DNA from: Panicum virgatum
Lineage: Eukaryota > Streptophyta > Magnoliopsida > Poales > Poaceae
Assembly (NCBI RefSeq): GCF_016808335.1
Contig: NC_053137.1
Span: 310,001-374,000, forward strand
DNA: 64,000 bases
Reading direction: 5' to 3'
The notes under the pieces are model-generated. The model was not told where the DNA came from and did not search any database. It saw nothing but the letters and a program-made list of their open reading frames with translations. A program made the translations under genes and the position numbers. This document shows, in pieces, positions 57,854 through 64,000 of this stretch; the stretch's first letter is position 1; each line of letters begins with the position of its first letter.

Positions 57854-59657
57854 CTTGATCTAATCCATAGTGTCACATGAAACCTTGTGTCTGAATCATC
57901 TTTACAAAGAGAAGGAGAGATATCAAGCAGCTTGCTTTTTAATTAATGGAATTAAGGTTTTCACGTGAACCTTGGTGATGTCGACCTGCTTACAGCTAGC
58001 TGCTAGCTACTTCAATGAACATACTATACTACGTATATATTCCAATATATTCGACAACTTGGCGTTGCCGCCTACATATACCCTTCAATATAGTGTTTTA
58101 TATGCAAAAAATGCAGCAAGCTAGGCTCTGAAATAATTGAATTAATTAATAAGAGGATAATGATGCTAACTAAGCTCGGGTAAAAAACTAAAACAGATGA
58201 GATGCTGGCACTTGAAAAGCAAAATACTATATATATGTTATTAATAATATAAAGAGTCAAGATCAACGGCTGAGAGCAGGACAATGAACAAGCAGGCTAC
58301 TATGACACCGGCAATAATTAAGCTATGTATATAGCTAGGTAGAAATAAATGAGGTGAAGAGACAAAACAGTCAACCTCCTAGAAGTGAACACGCATCTTT
58401 GGCTCACTACTGTCTCTGGAGAAAAAGAAAATAAAAAAAAACAATTGAAGGAGAAGAAAAGAAAAGTTAGCATCGTCATCTTTGAATTGTGTTGCTATCT
58501 AGCTTGGACTTTGGGAAGCATGCATATATATGCATCCACTACAGTTATATATATATGCAACTAGATAGAGCTGCTTGCTGCCAATAAACTAGCCTACCAG
58601 CTTTGACCTTGCACATGCCCGTTACTTGCTCTGCTACTATACAGTAGTTATAAACTAGTGATATATAGTTAGCTATCCCTATCTTATATACCACGTATGA
58701 TCATTGACGGAATCGCCGCTGCCTCGATCCTATTAAGCTGTCATATATAACAACCAACTGTAGCTAGGTAGCTACAACAACTAGAAAATAATATATCCAT
58801 TTTGTCTCATGCACTATTATGATCATCAGATAGATGGTTCATTTTAACTACCTGCCGTCGAAACAAACAAAATGAACTCGGCATGTACATATCAACCACA
58901 TAATAATATAAGCTTAATTTGGGGGCTAGCTAATGCAGGCTGGCCGGAAATTTAAAAAAAAAGTGTTTCTTTTTGCTAGCTGTAAATAAATATCCAATTA
59001 ATCAATAAAATCTTTTCCCCCTTGATTCAAAATAAATTTCTTCAAAGAAGTGTATGTATGAGTAGTAGTACTGCATCATCCTCAGTACCTGGTTGGCGAA
59101 TCCGACGCCGATTCCGAGGAGGATGCGTCCGACGATGAGCATGGCGACGTTCTTGGCTGCGCCGTTGAGCGCGGCGCCGATGAGGAAGGTGAGGCCGCCG
59201 CCGAACATGGACCACTTGCGGCCCATGACGCGGGTGACGGTGGCGGCGAAGAAGGAGGCGACGAGCGCGGCCAGGTAGAGCGAGGAGGTGAAGGTCTGCA
59301 GCAGCTGGTTGTCGTACTTGCAGTACTGGTTGGTCTTGGCCTCCTGCTTCTTCCGGAACACCTCCGGGAAGAACTTCTTCAGGAAAGGGTCCATGGAGGT
59401 CACGCCGCCTGCAGGCCCGCAGGTCAGCAGGTGAGAATTAAAGCAAGGACGACGATCGATGCAGCAGGTGATCGAGAATCGAGATCGATATACAGCAACA
59501 AGCTAGTAAGGAATTACGACTGACCTGAGATACCGATATCATATCCGAAGATGAGGCCTCCGGTGGCGGCCACGACGCAGGTGAAGAAGACGAAGAGGGT
59601 GAGCTTGCCGGGGTAGTCCTTGCCCCCGGCCGTGTTCACGATGGCGCCGCCGGCCAT
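55971..59657 (-). CDS. STP/MST-type monosaccharide-proton symporter
   Basis: Three exons: 59525-59657, 59089-59408 and 55971-57086; 522 residues, the usual STP length. A plasma-membrane major-facilitator transporter that imports hexoses with protons. It starts [20 protein letters not shown] and shows twelve hydrophobic segments with the sugar-transporter signatures: [13 protein letters not shown] after helix 1, RVMGRKWS (helices 2-3), [14 protein letters not shown] (helices 4-5), [11 protein letters not shown] (PESPR-like, after helix 6), [14 protein letters not shown] (helix 7), DRLGRRALF (helices 8-9) and [11 protein letters not shown] (C-terminus). The Cys-containing first extracellular loop of STPs is present ([11 protein letters not shown]). 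All junctions are GT-AG and phases close. The second intron is long (2002 bp, 57087-59088), AT-rich, and carries a (TA)n tract. The gene looks intact; which sugar it carries cannot be read from sequence. Confidence 0.95.
57773..57851. repeat. (TA)n microsatellite in the transporter intron
   Basis: About 39 uninterrupted TA units inside intron 2 of the sugar transporter. Such tracts are hypervariable in length and hard to assemble; the unit number shown may be approximate. Confidence 0.95.
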
Positions 59658-59792
59658 CGATCCCAGCTACCTCAATCGACAGACCACTACACTACACCCA
59701 AGGAGAGTAATACTATTAGCTGGCTGGCCGGCCGGCTAGATCGAGGATGGGTGAGGAGAGAGTGCTCAAGGAGGAGGAGGGGCCGGGTGCTC

Positions 59793-59802
59793 CTTATATA
59801 GA
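59793..59802 (-). promoter_or_regulatory. TATA box of the sugar transporter
   Basis: On the minus strand TCTATATAAG lies about 140 bp before the ATG at 59657, consistent with a leader of about 110 nt. Confidence 0.6.
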
Positions 59803-61169
59803 CACGGACACGGACACAGCTAGCTAGCTAGCAGAGTGTATATTATTCTTCTCTTCATCTGCACTACTACTCCCTGCAGACTATTATGAACGATGGAGTA
59901 ACCGTTACGAATGGCAACTGATGAGCTGAGCTAGCTGTGCATGATGCTCTCAGTTATTGCTGACTTGGAGAGATTATCCTAATTAATCCCGCCCGCGCGG
60001 TGCTGAGGTAGCTAGCTAGCTAGGTTTGACTTTGCGCTGGCCTGTCCTAAAGATATCTGGCCGTTGCGTTGCTTAATACTAATCTACAATATAGATGAAA
60101 GAGTAGCGGTATCTAATTATTGAGATTAATCACTCGACTTATTGTTAGTTGGATGATTAATCCAGTACTATATATACTACTAGACAATTACAAGAATCAG
60201 CATATAAATGAAAATGATAGAGTCGGTCAAATATTCCCCCGGCCCCGGCCCCGGCCCTATCAAAAAACAAAAAACAAAAAACAGAGAGGCAATATTATTA
60301 TCCACGTCAATTGAAGAAAAAAAAGAAGATATATACTGTGTAATAATAGTACTACGTACATGATAATAATTGAAACCAAAATTTGTTTACGATCAAACTG
60401 GGTTAGTTTATTTTACACTGGATTTTATTTCTGTTTTCTTTCGAAAATGGATAGGAAGAAGAAGAATATTACTGTACTCGAACAGGAAGGGAATGTAGTT
60501 GCACCAGGTCTGCACGTACGGCGGACAAGACGGCGCGCTTCCGGCATTAACCATTCAAAGCCCTTTGTGTATGTGTGGATATATATGTATAAAGTAGGCT
60601 AGCTGCCCCAAATTTTCAACCTGGTTTGTTCAGACTTGAGACTAGATAAAAGTCCGTTGAATATATCAACGGCCATATATATAGTCCGGCCGGCCATGCA
60701 TGTGAACGAAAGCAAGAAAATGCATGGTTGCGCTTGCTGACTTGTTGCATATCCAAACTCGCTCTTCCTAATTATAATTAAGAAGAATAGTCTGATCGAT
60801 GATGAGCAATCTGAGTCCGTCTGTCTCGGTCACATCATTCGCGCGCGATCATATATATATTCTCAAATTCTGGACCTTGCTTCTTCTTTGGGATGAGATG
60901 ATATGATGTACACTTTTTACTTGTTTTTCATTTTTCGATCTTGGTAACAAATAAAACAGATATTTACTGAATGGGTATGATCATATCTATATCTTCGCAT
61001 TAATTAATTAATCCATCTAGCAGGACTCTGGACTTGCATTGACTGGGCACTATGATCAATTAACCTGAACAGCAGCCAGGTAGCTGATGACAGTGCTTTT
61101 TATATATGCATGTCTGCCTTTGGCAGGATGTATAAATAAATAAAATGGGACTGCTGTAGTATATATGTA
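59803..61169. other. Promoter and AT-rich intergenic DNA
   Basis: Upstream region of the minus-strand sugar transporter. It includes GCTAGCTAGCTAGC runs (about 59819 and 60010) and a (CCCCGG)n tract at 60237-60256. No gene recognised. Confidence 0.5.
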
Positions 61170-61476
61170 CTCCCTCCGTCCTCGAATGTAAGTCATTCTA
61201 GAGTTTTTAGGACAAATTATAGATGTGTAGAAAAGACTCTCCTAACCCTAATTATTAAGTATTGGAAATGTGCTAATTAAATTAGCATGTCTTTTCCCAT
61301 GCACCTTCCCCCACATGTGCCTTCCGTTACATGGTTGCATGCACATCTTTCTATTAGAAAAGACCTAAAAACGATGCACAATTAATTAAGATGGTTGAGT
61401 CCACCCTCAACCTAGAATGACTTATATTTAAGGACAAATTTTGAATCCCAAAATGACTTACATTTGAAGACGGAGT
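61170..61476. mobile_element. Stowaway-like MITE
   Basis: TA|CTCCCTCCGTCCTCGAATGTAAGTCATTCTAG at the left is mirrored by AATGACTTACATTTGAAGACGGAG at the right (outer bases decayed). About 300 bp, non-coding. Inner pairing CTAGAATGACTTATATTTAAGGAC strengthens the call. Confidence 0.75.
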
Positions 61477-61671
61477 CAAGCAGACGAAATTCCTTGGTGG
61501 ATAGGATCGATATATGCCCGTCAGTAGTCTCCGAGGATAGAATCTGCAGGAGTATAAGCAGTTTCCTCATGACTGAAAGCCAACTTTAATTTTTCGCTTT
61601 CCTTGCATGCGTCATGCATAAATTCTGATCCGATCCGATCCATAAAGCTGATGGACGACGACTGTTGTGGC

Positions 61672-61965
61672 CTTGTTTGGTTCGCGCTACAATCGCTAGG
61701 AATAGTAACAATTTTGACCACTAATTACGGTGTCAAATAAAGCCAGTTTACAAAAACAACTTCAGAACCCCACGCTAGTGACCCTGAAGAATCTAATGAG
61801 GCTTTTGACCGCGCGATTAGACGATGGTACTGTAGCATCACTGTATCTAATCCTCGATTAATTACCGTCATTAGATTCGTCGCGAAAAATTACACCCATA
61901 CCTAAAAAGGTTTTGTAAATAGATTTTATTTCGTACTTTATGCAAGCGAGATTTTCTTCTCGGAA
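61672..61965. mobile_element. MITE remnant (one end only)
   Basis: Contains CATTAGATTCGTCGCGAAAAATTAC and TTTTGTAAATAGATTTTATTT, strings I associate with an abundant grass MITE family related to the one at 8760-9043. Left edge near TTGTTTGGTTCGCGC; the right inverted terminus is missing. Confidence 0.5.
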
Positions 61966-62610
61966 AATGTGTCTCGTGTGTCATGCATGCATGCTTGTTG
62001 GATTCTAGGACAGACATACATCATCTTCACGCTTATCCTGCATGCTTTGCTTTCTGTGTACATGGACATGCATGCATGCAGACGAGCTTTAAATGAATGC
62101 ATTCCTTTTGTTTTCAATTATATTGTGCATTATATTGCTAGCAACTTGTGGCGAGTTTCAGCGATTCCTTCTGGAAATTAACTGTAAAAAAAAGCAAGTG
62201 ATTTTTTTGCTTCTTCTTCTTCAAATATATATAATTATAATCAAATAACCAAGCGTCGTCGACTCTGCAACAGTTAGAGTAGCTTATTACTAGCACATGC
62301 GGGATTCAATTCATTCGAGTTGGGGGTTAGAATATGCTATAATCTCTAGCTATATATCGTGATTAATTGCACGAATCACGGAGCGCAATTAAATTATTAG
62401 GACAAGCTGCTACCTGCAACTTGGCAAGTGTACGTGCAGCTGGATGGCTGCGATCCATCCATGGATGGAAAAAGAAGATTAGAGTATATCTAGATGCACG
62501 TGCTGCCTGTGCTGTCATCTGAGCCAAGGCTTTAGTAGTATACCCCTGCACTTCTTTATTTATGCACAGGAAGTACATACTACTCTCATACTACAGTGGG
62601 GGGGGGGGGG

Positions 62611-62648
<38 letters not shown>

Positions 62649-63240
62649 CCATGGATAAGCTAGCGCCAGCAGGGTCAAATTAAATAATAATGGTCATTAG
62701 CTAGTCAGATGTATCCATGCGTGGAGAACGAACGAAAGAAAATTATTGCAGGTAACGGCTAGTATCCACTAAACCTATATATGTTGGGTCAAACTTATAT
62801 ATATGTTGCGGCATGCATCATCGATTATTAGACCGTTAGGCTAGCTGCTAACAATGCAATGCCCTGATTAATTCGTTCATTGCTGCATGCAGAACGAAAA
62901 ATATCATAGCAGAAGGAGCAGTACAGAATCATCAAGTGGTAGTGAAGGCAACGGCAAGCTGGCTGCTTGCTTGCATTGCTAGTACTATTATATTACTGCC
63001 TCGATCGCAAGCCAACTTGTTAATTAATGGCCCAGATCGATTTGCAATTGACAGCCTTGATCTTCCTCTTGTGCAAGTGTGTCTGTGCATGGATCATAGT
63101 ATTCAATTCAATTTAATTTTATCACTGCCCTGCAGTATAGCAGTACAGTGGAGGAGGTCATGTATGTATCGATCGACAAAAGAGTCGTCGGACGGACGGT
63201 CAGACTTAGGTTCAGAGGTCGGCATCAGCACTGTAACAAC
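61966..63240. other. Intergenic DNA with G-run and (AG)n
   Basis: AT-rich with CATGCATGC runs and a poly-G/(AG)n tract at 62597-62648. No gene recognised. An open frame reaching into 63538 has no codon bias or domain. Confidence 0.5.
62597..62648. repeat. G17 run followed by (AG)n
   Basis: Seventeen G residues run directly into about 17 AG units. The G run may be a length artefact of sequencing or assembly, or a real G-quadruplex-prone tract. Confidence 0.9.
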
Positions 63241-63246
63241 CGCCAC

Positions 63247-64000
63247 GCGGACAGTCCGCGAGGTGATGGCGGATAGTCCGCGAGGCGTCGTCCAGATATT
63301 TATCTGGATGGTCGTGGGACCCACCTGTCATTCCTCTCTTCCTCCTCTTTTCTTCCAGAGCCGAGCGGACCTCGTGCCCTCACCCCAACGGAGCCCCTCA
63401 CCGTCGATCTCCCTCCTCCGCCCACCAGACCTCGATTCCTCGCGCAGGAACCTTCCTCGGCACCTCCTCCACTTTCCCAAACCTCCAGACCGGCTCCTCC
63501 CGGCCGGAATCGCCCCCACCATCGCCGGACACCATTAGAGGTGCTTGAAGCTTGCTCCACCGTCGATCCGCCTCTCCGGTCGTCCTCCACTCGAACCGAC
63601 CGCGGGAATGGATTCGTGGTGAGTTCCTTATGCTTCACAGCCTTTTTCCCTTCCATGGCGTGTCGCCGGCGCCGGAGCACGGCCTCCGCCGTCGCCGCCG
63701 CCCTTGCTGCCGCCTAGGGCGAGGGTCAGAAATTAGTTATCGCGGACGGTCCGCCTGGGAGGCGCGGACGGTCCGCTGGTCAGGTTAGTTTTTGCCCAGA
63801 GACGATGTTGCCTCTGGTTTTTTTTACAAGATTGACTGCGGACAGTCCGCTATAGGGGAGCGGACGGTCCGCCGTTGAGGCTCGAAATTGTTCCAGAGAC
63901 GATGTCGTCTCGGGAGGTTCGCAGGGGTGAACTGCGGACGGTCCGCCACTTGGGCGCGGACAGTCCGCAGTAGAGTCTAGGAAATTGTCCAGAGACGTTT
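63247..64000. repeat. Paired-palindrome repeat array, probably retrotransposon leader/LTR
   Basis: The 13-mer palindrome GCGGAC(A/G)GTCCGC occurs in pairs whose starts are exactly 22 bp apart: 63247/63269 (second copy GCGGATAGTCCGC), 63742/63764, 63838/63860, 63934/63956. The last three pairs repeat with a period of exactly 96 bp, together with CCAGAGACG (63796, 63893, 63989). The array continues past the window end. Between 63290 and 63720 is a GC-rich, T/C-rich block resembling a retrotransposon U5/leader, without coding. Strings like GGACGGTCCG occur in Andropogoneae LTR retrotransposons, so this is probably the edge of one; element class cannot be decided here. Confidence 0.6.

Noticed and set aside
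57622..57876. 84-codon open frame with alternating Ile-Tyr
   Set aside because: It is a translation of the (TA)n microsatellite inside an intron.
62936..63538. 200-codon open frame near the right end
   Set aside because: Crosses intergenic DNA and the T/C-rich retroelement-like leader; its composition changes abruptly and no motif is seen.
63247..64000. CRISPR-like array
   Set aside because: The repeats are 13-bp palindromes inside a 96-bp tandem unit with no unique spacers, in a plant nuclear genome.

Overview
This is a nuclear plant window, almost certainly from a grass (Poaceae) and probably a panicoid relative of sorghum or maize. The reasons are GC-rich, intron-poor coding exons set in AT-rich non-coding DNA, GT-AG introns of about 80 to 2000 bp, several Stowaway MITEs (CTCCCTCC...GGAGGGAG with TA duplications), Tourist-like MITEs, hAT elements, and grass-expanded families (DUF4220/DUF594, GRF zinc finger, NB-ARC). 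The clade is inferred from style; I could not run a search.

Layout. 1-4433 is AT-rich with divergent internal duplications and no coding I can recognise; a GC-rich exon-like block with a minus-strand splice donor ends it. A phytocyanin pseudogene follows (5111-6394), then two hAT elements almost side by side (7036-7652 and 7674-8627, each with an 8-bp duplication) and another MITE. Then come a proline-rich single-pass membrane protein (9678-10217, minus), nested Tourist-like MITEs, a PsbQ-like thylakoid-lumen NDH subunit gene (11818-12576, plus) and a 16-exon kinesin-14 gene (12997-17612, minus).

18.9-33.3 kb holds two tandem DUF4220/DUF594 copies. The first (19286-20995) is wrecked by frameshifts, an internal 27-bp duplication, a microsatellite and a truncated hAT transposase element (21000-23045). 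The second (30678-32930) is an intact 750-residue ORF. Between them lie MITEs, microsatellites, tandem duplications and an unclassified repeat. Just downstream is a perfect 27-bp-arm hairpin.

33.5-47 kb, all on the minus strand: an NB-ARC protein without LRRs that carries a compensated frameshift, a 15-exon polytopic metallophosphoesterase gene (1014 residues), and a two-exon WrbA/FQR1 quinone reductase. 47.1-50 kb holds a short GRF zinc-finger gene with a defective-looking splice donor and retroelement-like debris. 50.7-55.5 kb is an LRR protein gene (four coding exons including a hidden 17-residue first exon). 55.9-59.7 kb is a three-exon STP/MST-type hexose transporter (minus). The last 4 kb is MITEs and microsatellites, ending in a 96-bp tandem repeat with paired GCGGACRGTCCGC palindromes that runs off the window.

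The genes are ordinary, independently expressed nuclear genes with no operon-like logic. Exon coordinates were worked out by hand from splice signals, reading phase and family conservation; phases close in every multi-exon model unless stated.
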